From contig MGQB01000037.1 of NCBI GenBank assembly GCA_001797675.1, positions 55,349-119,348 on the forward strand: a stretch of DNA of 64,000 nt. Reading direction: 5' to 3'. The DNA is from Deltaproteobacteria bacterium RBG_13_43_22. Its GTDB lineage: Bacteria > Desulfobacterota > RBG-13-43-22. How positions within the stretch are numbered: the stretch's first letter is position 1; each line of letters opens with the position of its first letter. This document shows, one piece after another, positions 45,186 through 54,338 of the stretch. The notes beneath the pieces are model-generated. The model searched no databases and was not told the origin of the DNA. It saw only the letters and a list, made by a program, of their open reading frames with translations. A program made the translations under genes and the position numbers.

Positions 45186-45716
45186 ATGATGGGCTACAGG
45201 CATTTTGCTCCGGGAGAAATTTGTTGGGTGGATAAGGCCCTGGAGATTGCCGAAGACTCTACCTGTAATCATTACCATATTTCCACCAGCAATTGGAAGA
45301 AATATGATTTTGAGATTTCCAATCTGGCCCAACTGAGAAGAGAAGAAATCACCTCCCAGGGGTTAGCCCAGATCGCCCGTTATATTTATCCTTTTCCCTA
45401 CCGGATTCCCATAAATTATCCGAGGGATTATTACCGGATTTGCCTACAGGATCACAATATCCTCAAGGTGGTTGACCGAAAAGAAGGGATAGAGTTATTC
45501 CCCTTGATGGTTTATATTTTAACTCATGAACTGGTCCATGTCATCCGGTTTAGGAAATTTATGCAACGTTTTGATGTCGGTCAGGAAGAAAAGGCCGTTG
45601 AGGAAGGTAAGGTCCACCAGGCCACCTACGAAATCCTGAAATCCTTGAAAGGGATAAATTTAAACCCTGTTTTCGATTCTTATTGGGGCCATCGCTGCCC
45701 GAACGAAACAGGTTAG
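45186..45716 (+). CDS. Unknown protein with a putative HExxH zinc site
   Basis: A 176-residue protein of unknown family. The central sequence PLMVYILTHELVHVIRFRKF (residues ~106-125) has HELVH, the zinc-binding signature of metallopeptidases. A second half-site EKAVEEGKVHQATYE could supply a third ligand. The N-terminus has GEICWVDKALEIAED. It has no signal peptide or membrane segment, so it is cytoplasmic. Ribosome site AAGGGA lies seven bases upstream. It is followed 22 bp later by an FmdB-type zinc ribbon and probably co-transcribed. Confidence 0.6.
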   Translation: MMGYRHFAPGEICWVDKALEIAEDSTCNHYHISTSNWKKYDFEISNLAQLRREEITSQGLAQIARYIYPFPYRIPINYPRDYYRICLQDHNILKVVDRKEGIELFPLMVYILTHELVHVIRFRKFMQRFDVGQEEKAVEEGKVHQATYEILKSLKGINLNPVFDSYWGHRCPNETG

Positions 45717-45738
45717 TCTGTATTTGGAGGTTTTAGAA

Positions 45739-46044
45739 ATGCCGGTCTATGAGTACGAATGTCAAAAATGTAACCTGATTACCGAAGCCATGCAAAAATT
45801 TTCCGATCCCCCATTGACTGAATGCCCTCACTGCTCGGGACGCTTGAGAAAAATGATCTCACAAAGTGCCTTTCATCTCAAAGGCAGCGGCTGGTATGTT
45901 ACCGATTATGCCCGCAAGGGGGATTCGGCCCCGGCCGAGAAAAAGGATAAACCAGCAGAGAGTTCTACCAAGACTCCGGAAAAAAGCAGCGACTCCAGTC
46001 CCAGTGTCTCAACTCCTTCCAGCGGAACTTCCGAGACCAAATAA
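45739..46044 (+). CDS. FmdB-family zinc-ribbon protein
   Basis: A 101-residue protein. The first 40 residues MPVYEYECQKCNLITEAMQK and CPHCSGRLRKMISQSAF form the FmdB zinc ribbon with CxxC pairs. The C-terminal half (AEKKDKPAESSTKTPEKSSD) is low-complexity, acidic and Ser/Thr/Pro-rich. GGAGG lies eight bases before ATG 45739, which decides the start over a longer frame. FmdB proteins are putative regulators; no target is evident. Confidence 0.85.
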   Translation: MPVYEYECQKCNLITEAMQKFSDPPLTECPHCSGRLRKMISQSAFHLKGSGWYVTDYARKGDSAPAEKKDKPAESSTKTPEKSSDSSPSVSTPSSGTSETK

Positions 46045-46050
46045 AAATGG

Positions 46051-46157
46051 TGAAGGACGAGGGACGAGGGGCGCAGGACGAGTTTAGATTTTTGATTTTT
46101 GATTTTTATTTAGTTGTCCGTTTTCTTTCTTCTCTCGTCCATCGTCTTTCATCCCTC
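46051..46157. repeat. Stutter hairpin, word gacgaggg
   Basis: GAAGGACGAGGGACGAGGGG at the left and TCGTCCATCGTCTTTCATCCC at the right, with a TTTTGATT-rich spacer. Confidence 0.55.
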
Positions 46158-46180
46158 AAGCCTTTTCCGTTGCCCCTCTC

Positions 46181-48613
46181 ATGACACCCGTCCCTAAAAC
46201 CAACCGGTTTATCTGTATCCACGGCCATTTTTACCAGCCTCCCAGGGAGAATCCCTGGTTGGAGGCTGTTGAAAGAGAAGAAACAGCTTCCCCTTATCAT
46301 GACTGGAACGAACGGATTCTGACCGAATGTTATGCCCCGAACAGCCGTTCTCGCATCCAAAACGAAAAGGGTCAAATAACCCAGATCAGCAATAATTATC
46401 AAAAGATCAGTTTTAATTTCGGGCCTACCCTCCTGTCTTGGATGGAGGAAAAGGCCCGGATCACCCTTAAAGGGGTCGAGCAGGCCGACTGTCAATCCCA
46501 GAAAGATCAAGAGGGTCACGGCAATGCCCTGGCCCAGGCCTATAATCATATCATCCTTCCCCTGGCCGGAGACAGGGACTTGCTGACCCAGGTCCGCTGG
46601 GGGAAGAGGGACTTCCAGAAAAGATTTAATCGGGAACCGGAGGGGATGTGGATTCCGGAGACGGCCGTTAATCTGAAGACCCTTGAAATTCTAACCCGGG
46701 AAGGGATTAAGTTCACCATCCTGGCCCCCCATCAGGCCAAGCGTTTTCGTCCCCTAGGCCAGAAGCAATGGACAGAGGTTCATGGGAATATCAATCCTCG
46801 GCGGCCTTATTGGTGTAATCTTCCCGGCGGACAAAAGATCGCCCTTTTTTTCTATGACGGCGGGCTGGCCCATGGGATCGCCTTTGAAAACTATTTACAG
46901 AACGGAGAGATTCTATTACAACGCCTGCTGAACGGCTTTGATCCTCAAGATCCTGGTCCCCAGTTGGTTCATGCGGCGACGGATGGAGAATCCTACGGCC
47001 ACCATCGTCTCTTTGGAGACATGGCCTTGGCTTATGCCCTTCACTCTTTGGACAACGACCCCGCCGTTCAATTGACTAACTATGGCCGGTTCTTGGCCCA
47101 GTTCCCTCCCGGATTTGAAGTGGAAATCCATGAAAACACCTCCTGGAGCTGCGCCCACGGGATTGAACGTTGGCGGGCTGATTGCGGCTGCCGGGTGGGC
47201 GGGCCGGAAAACCGGCAATCCTGGCGGGGCCCTTTGCGGGAAGGGCTTGACCGCTTAAAAAAAGAATTGGACCTTCTCTTTGAAAACCGGGCCGCTTACT
47301 TCTTAAAAGACCCTTGGGAAGCCAGGGATGCCTATATTGATGTCCTTTTGGACCGATCCCCGGAAAACCTGGAACGTTTTTTCACCGAACAGGGCAATAA
47401 ACAGGCTTTAACTTTGGAAGACCGGGTTCAAACCCTAAAACTCCTGGAGATGCAGCGGGGTGGTCTGCTCATGTTTACCAGTTGTGCCTGGTTCTTTGAT
47501 GAAATCAGTGGTCTGGAAACCACTCAGATTCTGAAATATGCCTGCCGGGCCATCCAGATAGCCAAGGATTTTGGATCGGATCTGGAAGAACCCCTGCTCG
47601 GTTTTCTTAAAAAAGCCCCCAGCAACAAAAGAGAATTTGGGGACGGGAAAAAAATCTGGGATGTCAAGGTCCGCCCTTTTACGGTTGACCTTTCCCGGGT
47701 AATGGCTCATTACGCCATCGGGTCCATTTATCAAAAGAATTCCAAAAATCGCATCCATTGTTATCAAATGAGCAATCAAGATCAGTTGATTCTACCACAA
47801 AACGGTTCCCACCTGGCCGTGGGCCGTCTTAAGGTTTCCTCGACCATCACCCTGGAAGAACAGGAGAGGATCTTTGCCGTCCTCCATTTTGGAGGAGTGG
47901 ATTTTCAGTGCCATTTAAAACCGTACCAAACCCTCGAGGAATACGAAACCTTTAAAAGGGACATCGTTAACCGCTATAAATCGGCCTCCCTGGGTGATGT
48001 TTATGACTGGATTAAAGAAACCTTTGACCCAAGGCGTTTTTACTTAATAGACCTTTTTTCAGAAGAGCGGGAAAGACTGATCAATCTCCTTCTTCAGGAA
48101 CGTATGGAAACCCACATCCATCTACTTGAAGAATGGATCAAAGAAGATACCGGGACCCTGATTAAATTGATTGAAATGGGAGTAGCCCTGCCTGATCCAA
48201 TGCAGACGGCCTTGACCCTCATCCTGGACCGGACTTTGGAAAAGGGGATCGATGAAGCCTTCCCCCCCGGGGAGCAATCGGAAGGATTACAGGAATTTTT
48301 TGAGCGATCTCAGGAACTGGGGTATCCCTTGCCCAAAGGACAAGTTCAAGGACGAATCGAGAGAAGGATCGAAAAAGAAATAAGACAATTAAGGTTATAT
48401 CTCGACCCGGGACGGCTCTTCACGGCTATCCAAAAGATGATCCATCTCTGCCGTCTCTTTGACGTTCCTCTCAATCTGTGGAATGTTCAAAATAGTTTTC
48501 TGGACGCCTGTAAAGATCTTCCCCAAAACAAACCTGAGTATCGGGACCTGTATCAGGCCTTTGCCCGGGAAATCGACCTCCCATCCGAAGTCATCACCTG
48601 GGAGGCGGGATGA
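46181..48613 (+). CDS. GH57-family glucanotransferase/amylase-like enzyme
   Basis: An 810-residue glycoside hydrolase of family 57 with a DUF3536-like C-terminus. The conserved regions are ICIHGHFYQPPRENPW near the N-terminus, RFNREPEGMWIPETAVNLKT with the probable nucleophile Glu, and LVHAATDGESYGHHRLFGD with the acid Asp. It acts on alpha-glucans in the cytoplasm. No good ribosome site precedes the ATG at 46181, so the start is uncertain. Its stop overlaps the glgB start (ATGA), so the two are coupled for glycogen metabolism. Confidence 0.88.
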   Translation: MTPVPKTNRFICIHGHFYQPPRENPWLEAVEREETASPYHDWNERILTECYAPNSRSRIQNEKGQITQISNNYQKISFNFGPTLLSWMEEKARITLKGVEQADCQSQKDQEGHGNALAQAYNHIILPLAGDRDLLTQVRWGKRDFQKRFNREPEGMWIPETAVNLKTLEILTREGIKFTILAPHQAKRFRPLGQKQWTEVHGNINPRRPYWCNLPGGQKIALFFYDGGLAHGIAFENYLQNGEILLQRLLNGFDPQDPGPQLVHAATDGESYGHHRLFGDMALAYALHSLDNDPAVQLTNYGRFLAQFPPGFEVEIHENTSWSCAHGIERWRADCGCRVGGPENRQSWRGPLREGLDRLKKELDLLFENRAAYFLKDPWEARDAYIDVLLDRSPENLERFFTEQGNKQALTLEDRVQTLKLLEMQRGGLLMFTSCAWFFDEISGLETTQILKYACRAIQIAKDFGSDLEEPLLGFLKKAPSNKREFGDGKKIWDVKVRPFTVDLSRVMAHYAIGSIYQKNSKNRIHCYQMSNQDQLILPQNGSHLAVGRLKVSSTITLEEQERIFAVLHFGGVDFQCHLKPYQTLEEYETFKRDIVNRYKSASLGDVYDWIKETFDPRRFYLIDLFSEERERLINLLLQERMETHIHLLEEWIKEDTGTLIKLIEMGVALPDPMQTALTLILDRTLEKGIDEAFPPGEQSEGLQEFFERSQELGYPLPKGQVQGRIERRIEKEIRQLRLYLDPGRLFTAIQKMIHLCRLFDVPLNLWNVQNSFLDACKDLPQNKPEYRDLYQAFAREIDLPSEVITWEAG

Positions 48614-50793
48614 GAGAACAACTGGATGCCCTGGCCAAAGGAGAACAGTTTGATCCCCATCGGATTTTAGGAGGGCATCCCTATCAAGAAGGGAAAAATA
48701 AAGGGGTGATCATCCGAGCTTTTCATCCCGATGCCTTGAACGTTTCCCTTTTAATGGAAGGCCGGTCGATTGACCTGACCCGTATTCACCCCGGGGGTAT
48801 TTTTGAAGCCGATTTAAAGGATCTGACCTGGCCGTTTCCTTATTGTTTCCGTTTTTACTTTCCCGATGGAAACCTCTGGGAAACGGAAGACCCTTACCGT
48901 TTTCCTCCCACTTTAGGAGACATGGATCTCCATCTATTCAATGAAGGCACACACCTCCGACTATATGAAACCCTCGGCGCTCATTTGCGGACCATTGACG
49001 GGGTATCCGGGGTTTCCTTTACCCTCTGGGCCCCCAACGCCAAACGGGTCAGCCTCCTTGGGGATTTCAACCGCTGGGACGGCCGCCTTTTTCCTATGAG
49101 GGTCATGGGCAGTTCCGGGATTTGGGAACTCTTCGTGCCCGGGCTGAAGCCGGGACTTTTGTACAAGTTTGAGATCAAGATACAGGAAGGACATCTCAGG
49201 ATCAAGACCGATCCCCTGGCCTTTTCCATGGAACTTCCCCCGGCCATGTGTGCCCGGATATGGGACCTTTCCAGGTACCAATGGGGTGACGAACAGTGGA
49301 TGAAAAAACGCCCCGGCATCGACCACCGAAGTTCTCCTATGGCTGTCTATGAATGCCATCTTGGTTCATTCCACCGGGTTCCGGAAGAAGGAAACCGCCC
49401 TTTGACCTACCGGGAGATGGCTCCATATTTGATTGACGAGATCAAGCGATTTGGATTTACCCACCTGGAACTTTTGCCTGTGGCCGAACATCCTTTTGAA
49501 GGCTCCTGGGGATATCAGGTTACCGGTTATTATACCCCAACCAGTCGTTTCGGGACTCCGGACGATTTTCGTTATTTAGTGGATGCCTGTCACCAGGCCG
49601 GGATTGGGGTCATCCTGGACTGGGTGCCGGCCCATTTCCCCAAGGATGATTACAGCCTGCGCTGGTTTGACGGTACGGCCCTCTATGAACACGCCGATCC
49701 CAAAAAAGGAGAGCACCAGGACTGGGGCACCCTGATTTTTAATTTCAGCAGAAACGAGGTCCGGAATTTCCTTCTGGCCAATGCCCTTTTCTGGTTGGAT
49801 CAATATCATATTGACGGCCTTCGCGTGGATGCCGTGGCCTCTATGATTTACCTGGATTACAGCCGTAAAGAAGGGGAATGGATTCCCAACCAGTATGGTG
49901 GCCGGGAGAACCTGGAGGCCATTGCTTTTCTGAAAACCTTAAATGAAAAAGTTTATGGCCTTTTCCCCGGTTGTTTTACCATCGCCGAAGAGTCCACGGA
50001 CTGGGGCGGGGTAACCGCTCCGGTTTATCTTGATGGACTGGGGTTCGGCTTTAAATGGAATATGGGATGGATGCACGATACTTTGCTTTATTTCTCTAAA
50101 GATCCGGTGCACCGACGTTTCCATCACAACCAGCTGACCTTCTCCATGCTATATGCCTATACCGAAAATTTTATTTTGCCCCTTTCCCATGATGAAGTGG
50201 TGCACGGCAAAGGCTCATTGCTGTCCAAAATGCCTGGAGACCATTGGCAAAAATTTGCCAATTTAAAAACCCTGCTGGGCTATATGTACACCCACCCCGG
50301 TAAAAAGCTTTTATTCATGGGCACCGAACTGGCCATGGACCGGGAATGGGATCACGACCAGAGCCTGGATTGGCATTTGGAAGAAGATCCCATGAGAAAA
50401 GGATTGCAAAACTTTATAACCGATCTGGGAAGACTGTATTTACAAGAACCGGCCCTCTGGGAAAAGGATCACCAGCCCGATGGATTCCGCTGGATAGACT
50501 GCCAGGACAGGGAGCAATCGGTACTCTCTTATGTGCGAAGTTCCAAAGAGAGCTGGGTGGTGGCGGCGGTCAACCTGACGCCGGTGCCCCGGTTCGGCTA
50601 CCGTATCGGGATCCCCTATGCTCCATATTACCGGGAAGAAATCAACAGTGATTCTGAGTGGTATGGGGGAAGCAATCTCGGAAATCTGGGAGAAATCAGC
50701 ACCGAACCGGTGCCGTTTCATTCTTATGGACAGTCTCTATTGATAACCCTTCCGCCCTTATCCTGCCTGATTTTTCGGCCGCAGAAAGGGTAA
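48610..50793 (+). CDS. glgB: 1,4-alpha-glucan branching enzyme
   Basis: A 727-residue GH13 branching enzyme. An N-terminal CBM48 domain (FTLWAPNAKRVSLLGDFNRW) precedes the barrel. Catalytic motifs are GLRVDAVASMIYLDYSRKEG (nucleophile Asp), TIAEESTDWGG (Glu) and LPLSHDEVVHGKGSL (HD). It adds alpha-1,6 branches to glycogen. The ATG overlaps the GH57 stop. It ends in a hydrophobic LSCLIFRPQK. Confidence 0.95.
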   Translation: MREQLDALAKGEQFDPHRILGGHPYQEGKNKGVIIRAFHPDALNVSLLMEGRSIDLTRIHPGGIFEADLKDLTWPFPYCFRFYFPDGNLWETEDPYRFPPTLGDMDLHLFNEGTHLRLYETLGAHLRTIDGVSGVSFTLWAPNAKRVSLLGDFNRWDGRLFPMRVMGSSGIWELFVPGLKPGLLYKFEIKIQEGHLRIKTDPLAFSMELPPAMCARIWDLSRYQWGDEQWMKKRPGIDHRSSPMAVYECHLGSFHRVPEEGNRPLTYREMAPYLIDEIKRFGFTHLELLPVAEHPFEGSWGYQVTGYYTPTSRFGTPDDFRYLVDACHQAGIGVILDWVPAHFPKDDYSLRWFDGTALYEHADPKKGEHQDWGTLIFNFSRNEVRNFLLANALFWLDQYHIDGLRVDAVASMIYLDYSRKEGEWIPNQYGGRENLEAIAFLKTLNEKVYGLFPGCFTIAEESTDWGGVTAPVYLDGLGFGFKWNMGWMHDTLLYFSKDPVHRRFHHNQLTFSMLYAYTENFILPLSHDEVVHGKGSLLSKMPGDHWQKFANLKTLLGYMYTHPGKKLLFMGTELAMDREWDHDQSLDWHLEEDPMRKGLQNFITDLGRLYLQEPALWEKDHQPDGFRWIDCQDREQSVLSYVRSSKESWVVAAVNLTPVPRFGYRIGIPYAPYYREEINSDSEWYGGSNLGNLGEISTEPVPFHSYGQSLLITLPPLSCLIFRPQKG

Positions 50794-50965
50794 ATAATCA
50801 GGGATCCTCTCCAAAAGATTGAGCCCTGATAAAGGGTTCAAGATGTCCAAAGGTAAAAATAATTAGTTCGAATTAAAAACTCAACACCCCGAACTCCGAA
50901 CTGTAAGCCTGCCTTACAAGATCCCCGACCTCTTTTTCCCAACTCATTGTTAGAAGCACCGGTTA

Positions 50966-51709
50966 TCATAGATAGCCCTTAGCCCAACCCCAAAGCAGTC
51001 CGAGATATTCGTAAAAAGCCCGTTCCGTATCTTTGAGAGCTTCGGCTTTCGGAAATATATCGATTAATCTCAATGGTTGCCAAACCGCTTGGAAATCAGC
51101 AGGAGAGGGTATCGGCTGAGTGCCTGCCTTTTTAAACATGGCCATGGCACGGGGCATATGGCTGGCTGAGGTGACCAGATAAAAAACCTCCTTTCCCAAG
51201 GTCTTTTTCAATAATCGGACCTCGTCCTGGGTATCCCGGGAAGATTCCTCGATGACCAACCGTGAAGAGGACAGCCCGGATTTTAAAGCCGCTTCCTTCA
51301 TGATCCGGGCCACGGGCGTACCCCCATAAAAACTCCCTCCCGAAAGGATAAGCCGGGATTCGGGAAGATAGCGGCAGAGCCGCATCCCTTCCAAAAGACG
51401 TTTCAAGGAAGACTCGTCCAATCGGTCCTCCGGGGTAAGTTGTTCGCCTTCTTTGGAACCTGCGGCTAAAACCACAACCCATTTAATTTCCCTCACAACA
51501 GAGTGCTCCTGGACGGGAAAATATTGTCTCTCTATCGGCCACAGCATTAAAAAGGAAAACGGATAAAAAGAAAAAAAGTACAACAAAACCGCTCCGATGA
51601 AGAAGAATTTCTTCCCTTTCTTGGGCCACAATAGGCCGATAATAAAAAGTTCAATAATCAAGGACAGGGGAAAGAACAGACGGGAAACCCATTTTTTTAA
51701 CATGAACAT
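50966..51709 (-). CDS. YdcF/ElyC-like (DUF218) membrane protein
   Basis: About 247 residues with two N-terminal membrane segments (LFFPLSLIIELFIIGLLW; FFFIGAVLLYFFSFYPF) and a DUF218 domain outside. The domain shows WVVVLAAGSKEG, SRLILSGGSFYGGTPVARIM, SSRDTQDEVRLLKKTLG and FYLVTSASHMPRAMAMF. ElyC-type proteins act in envelope polysaccharide or peptidoglycan-precursor homeostasis. The start is ATG 51709; a longer frame begins in non-conserved sequence. Confidence 0.85.
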   Translation of the reverse strand: MFMLKKWVSRLFFPLSLIIELFIIGLLWPKKGKKFFFIGAVLLYFFSFYPFSFLMLWPIERQYFPVQEHSVVREIKWVVVLAAGSKEGEQLTPEDRLDESSLKRLLEGMRLCRYLPESRLILSGGSFYGGTPVARIMKEAALKSGLSSSRLVIEESSRDTQDEVRLLKKTLGKEVFYLVTSASHMPRAMAMFKKAGTQPIPSPADFQAVWQPLRLIDIFPKAEALKDTERAFYEYLGLLWGWAKGYL

Positions 51710-51986
51710 GATGTTTCTCTCTTCGAAAACCCCTTCCCCTCTGAGGCCTGCCCGGGCCTTGCATGCAGACAGGGGGAAGGTTGGGATGGGGGGGTTGAGG
51801 GGGAGATAAAATCTACTTTCGTGTTGACTGACCCCCCGCGTCATCCTCTGGTAACATAAAACCGAATAGAGATAAACTATAATTTTATCATAGACAATGC
51901 TGTAATGAGGTTATAAAATACCTTTTAATACCTTCTATCAAAGGAACATCGTTTCCAACGACTGACTTTTTTCAATTAAATAAATT

Positions 51987-53879
51987 ATGAATCTTCGTTG
52001 GCTCATAAAAATCTTAGGGGCTTTTATCCTGGTTTTCGCCATGATAGTGATCGCCAGTACTGTCTACCTGGGCTCCAGTCTAAAAACATTTTTAATGACC
52101 CAAAAAGAAGAAGAATTAAAACGGGATTTGAACCTGGCCGCTTGGATGCTGGCCGGCCGTCTCAACCCCGATCAATTTGTACCTTCCCAGATTCAACTAA
52201 TAACCGACGAATTAGGATATCATCTAAAAAAAAGGGTGACGATCCTTTCTAAAGAAGGCCGGATCATTGGAGATTCAATCCTTAGCCGGGAGCTTGTGGA
52301 TAAAGCGGAGGATTTCTCCCATCGCCCGGAAATCCTGGCCGTAAAAACCAAAGGCTATGGTCAGACCGTCCGTTTTAACCCTGATTCGAAAACAAATATC
52401 CTTTTTGGCGCTGTCCCAATCCAACCCCAAGAGGTTCTTCTGGGTTATGTCCGCATAGCCATTCCCCTCGATCAAATGGATAAGGCCATTGCTTCCCTGC
52501 GTTGGGGATTTTATCTTGCGGGAGGACTGACCGTCCTCCTGGCCGTTTTACTCAGCCTGTTTTTAACCGGAAGTATAAGACGGCCTCTTAGAGAAATAAC
52601 CGACATGGTCCAAAGGATGAACCAAGGAGATTTTAAACAGCCCTTCCATCTTCTAAATCAAAGTGAATTAAAGAACCTGGCCTCCTCCCTGGAATCCCTG
52701 ACCGCCGGTCTAATGGAGAAAATGGAATTACTGGAAACTGAAACAGGCGAGTTAAAAACCCTGCTTTCCTCCATGCGGGAAGGGGTTCTGGTCACGGACG
52801 AAAAAGGACGGATTATACTGATTAACCCCTTTTTAAACGAGGTGTTGGGCGGAAAAGGTTCTTGGAAAAAACGATCCGTACAAGAGGCCTTTATGAGTGC
52901 CGAACTGCAGGATGCCGTGGAAGCAGTCCTTAAAGGGGACCCCTTTCAACGGGTGCAGCTTTCCTTCGGTCGGGACCTCTTGAGGCATTTTGAGGTCCAG
53001 GTTGTGGCCCTTACCTCAACCCATCGCCCGCCCAGGGCTGTTGCCATTTTTCATGAAACTACCGAACTCCGTTATCTATTAAAGGTCCGGCAGACTTTTG
53101 TAGCTAATGCCTCTTGGGAATTGGGTACCCCTTTAACCTCTATTGATCAACGCTTGAGCACTCTCCTTCCCCTGGTCCCTGAAAATCTTCCTGAGGTTCG
53201 GCAGGTCATAACCTCGATACACAAGGATGTAAGACGCCTGTGCCTTTTGGTATCGGATATGTTGGATCTGGCCAAATTGGATGTCCAGGAAAAGTCGAAG
53301 ATGAATTTTGAACGGGTTATTGTCAAAGAGATTCTGGAGAGTGCGGTCAAGATGGTCAAGGATCAGACCAAAGAAAAAACAATCGTCCTAAACCTGGAAA
53401 TCGAACATCTCCCGGAGGGGGTAACCGCTTTTTGGGAAAAAGACCGGATGATTCAGGCCTTGTTCAATGTACTGGATAATGCCGTTAAATATACATCCAT
53501 AGGAGGGCGGATTCGCTTAACACCGAATTTAATTTCGGATTTCGGATTTCGGATTTCGGATTTGGAAAAAGATGGCCTTTTTCAATCGACTCCTCAAGTT
53601 GAATTCCACAACCCACAATCCGCAGTCAAAATTTCTATTGAAGATACCGGTATGGGGATTCCCAAGGAACATCTTCCCCGGATTTTTGAACGGTTCTATC
53701 GGGTGGATAGGGATCATTCCCGCCAATTGGGGGGGACCGGGCTGGGTCTATCCATTGTCAAGCATATCATAGAATCTCACGGGGGGACGGTCAAAGTCCA
53801 AACCGCTTTGGGAAAGGGTTCTACCTTTATCCTTACGGTCCCATTGGAACCGGAATGGTTGTCCTCCAAAAATAAGTAA
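51987..53879 (+). CDS. PhoR-like sensor histidine kinase with a replaced H-box His
   Basis: A 630-residue membrane sensor. TM1 (~8-30), a periplasmic region, TM2 (~172-195), HAMP (IRRPLREITDMVQRMNQGDF), PAS (~255-370), HisKA and HATPase domains are seen in order. The HisKA H-box reads ANASWELGTPLTS: the phospho-accepting His is Trp377 and the next Arg is Gly. The ATPase motifs FNVLDNAVKYT, DTGMGIP and GGTGLGLSIVK are intact. An insertion between the N and G1 boxes (~515-546) has the vocabulary of the intergenic stutter repeats. No response-regulator gene adjoins it. It may bind ATP without autophosphorylation, or act as a pseudokinase. Confidence 0.85.
   Translation: MNLRWLIKILGAFILVFAMIVIASTVYLGSSLKTFLMTQKEEELKRDLNLAAWMLAGRLNPDQFVPSQIQLITDELGYHLKKRVTILSKEGRIIGDSILSRELVDKAEDFSHRPEILAVKTKGYGQTVRFNPDSKTNILFGAVPIQPQEVLLGYVRIAIPLDQMDKAIASLRWGFYLAGGLTVLLAVLLSLFLTGSIRRPLREITDMVQRMNQGDFKQPFHLLNQSELKNLASSLESLTAGLMEKMELLETETGELKTLLSSMREGVLVTDEKGRIILINPFLNEVLGGKGSWKKRSVQEAFMSAELQDAVEAVLKGDPFQRVQLSFGRDLLRHFEVQVVALTSTHRPPRAVAIFHETTELRYLLKVRQTFVANASWELGTPLTSIDQRLSTLLPLVPENLPEVRQVITSIHKDVRRLCLLVSDMLDLAKLDVQEKSKMNFERVIVKEILESAVKMVKDQTKEKTIVLNLEIEHLPEGVTAFWEKDRMIQALFNVLDNAVKYTSIGGRIRLTPNLISDFGFRISDLEKDGLFQSTPQVEFHNPQSAVKISIEDTGMGIPKEHLPRIFERFYRVDRDHSRQLGGTGLGLSIVKHIIESHGGTVKVQTALGKGSTFILTVPLEPEWLSSKNK
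53531..53624 (+). repeat. Stutter repeat inside the kinase gene
   Basis: AATTTCGGATTTCGGATTTC (53531 on) and the related AATCCGCA-type arm (53601-53624) keep the reading frame. The same words occur between genes at 13629-13833. Confidence 0.5.
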
Positions 53880-53887
53880 ATGGCCAG

Positions 53888-53936
53888 AGGATCCAAGGTC
53901 CACGGTTTAAGATATTAACCTTGGACCTTGGATCCT
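53888..53936. terminator. Stutter hairpin after the kinase gene
   Basis: AGGATCCAAGGTCCACGG at the left and CCTTGGACCTTGGATCCT at the right form a near-perfect stem with a loop of only a few bases. It is a probable terminator. Confidence 0.6.
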
Positions 53937-53964
53937 GCCCTTTGAATCTTAGACCCCAAATTTC

Positions 53965-54108
53965 TTATAACCCCAGCCTCTTCTCCAGGTTCCGGATCAG
54001 CTCTTCCAGTTCTTCTCGTTCTTCGGGGTCCAATTTTTCTTCGGCCAGCCTCTTCTTTAAAGCCAACAACTGCATGGTTTCACGGTGTTCGATACAGGAA
54101 ATAGGCAT
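53965..54108 (-). CDS. Small 47-residue helical protein
   Basis: A frame that reads MPISCIEHRETMQLLALKKR, then a highly charged helix of Glu, Lys and Leu (LAEEKLDPEEREELEELIRN) ending LEKRLGL. It has strong heptad-like character. The length is well below usual gene size, and the ribosome site (TAGGAT) is modest. It lies in an otherwise gene-free gap on the strand opposite its neighbours. It may be a genuine small coiled-coil protein; function unknown. Confidence 0.45.
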   Translation of the reverse strand: MPISCIEHRETMQLLALKKRLAEEKLDPEEREELEELIRNLEKRLGL

Positions 54109-54205
54109 TATGATGATCCTACCAATTCAACAAACAGTCACTGAGCTCCGCCGCTGCTTTGGCGATCAGCGTGGCGGCAATTAGTACTATACCATTAATC
54201 TGTAA

Positions 54206-54234
54206 TTGACACACTACCTTACTTTTAATATACT
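54206..54234 (+). promoter_or_regulatory. Sigma-70 promoter of the AOR cluster
   Basis: TTGACA (54206-54211) and TATACT (54229-54234) with an exact 17-bp spacer. A TTGCCT/AGGCAA hairpin (54254-54271) lies in the leader. Confidence 0.75.
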
Positions 54235-54338
54235 TTCATTTCAAAAAAAGTAATTGCCTGTCAATAGGCAAATAAACGACTAGGCGATATGATGAATCAA
54301 TCTCTATACAAGCCCAAAGAAAAAAGGAGGAAGTTGAG

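Noticed and set aside
3417..46157. Stutter repeats as CRISPR arrays
   Set aside because: The units are 7-9 nt and directly adjacent with no spacers of constant length, and no cas gene is present.
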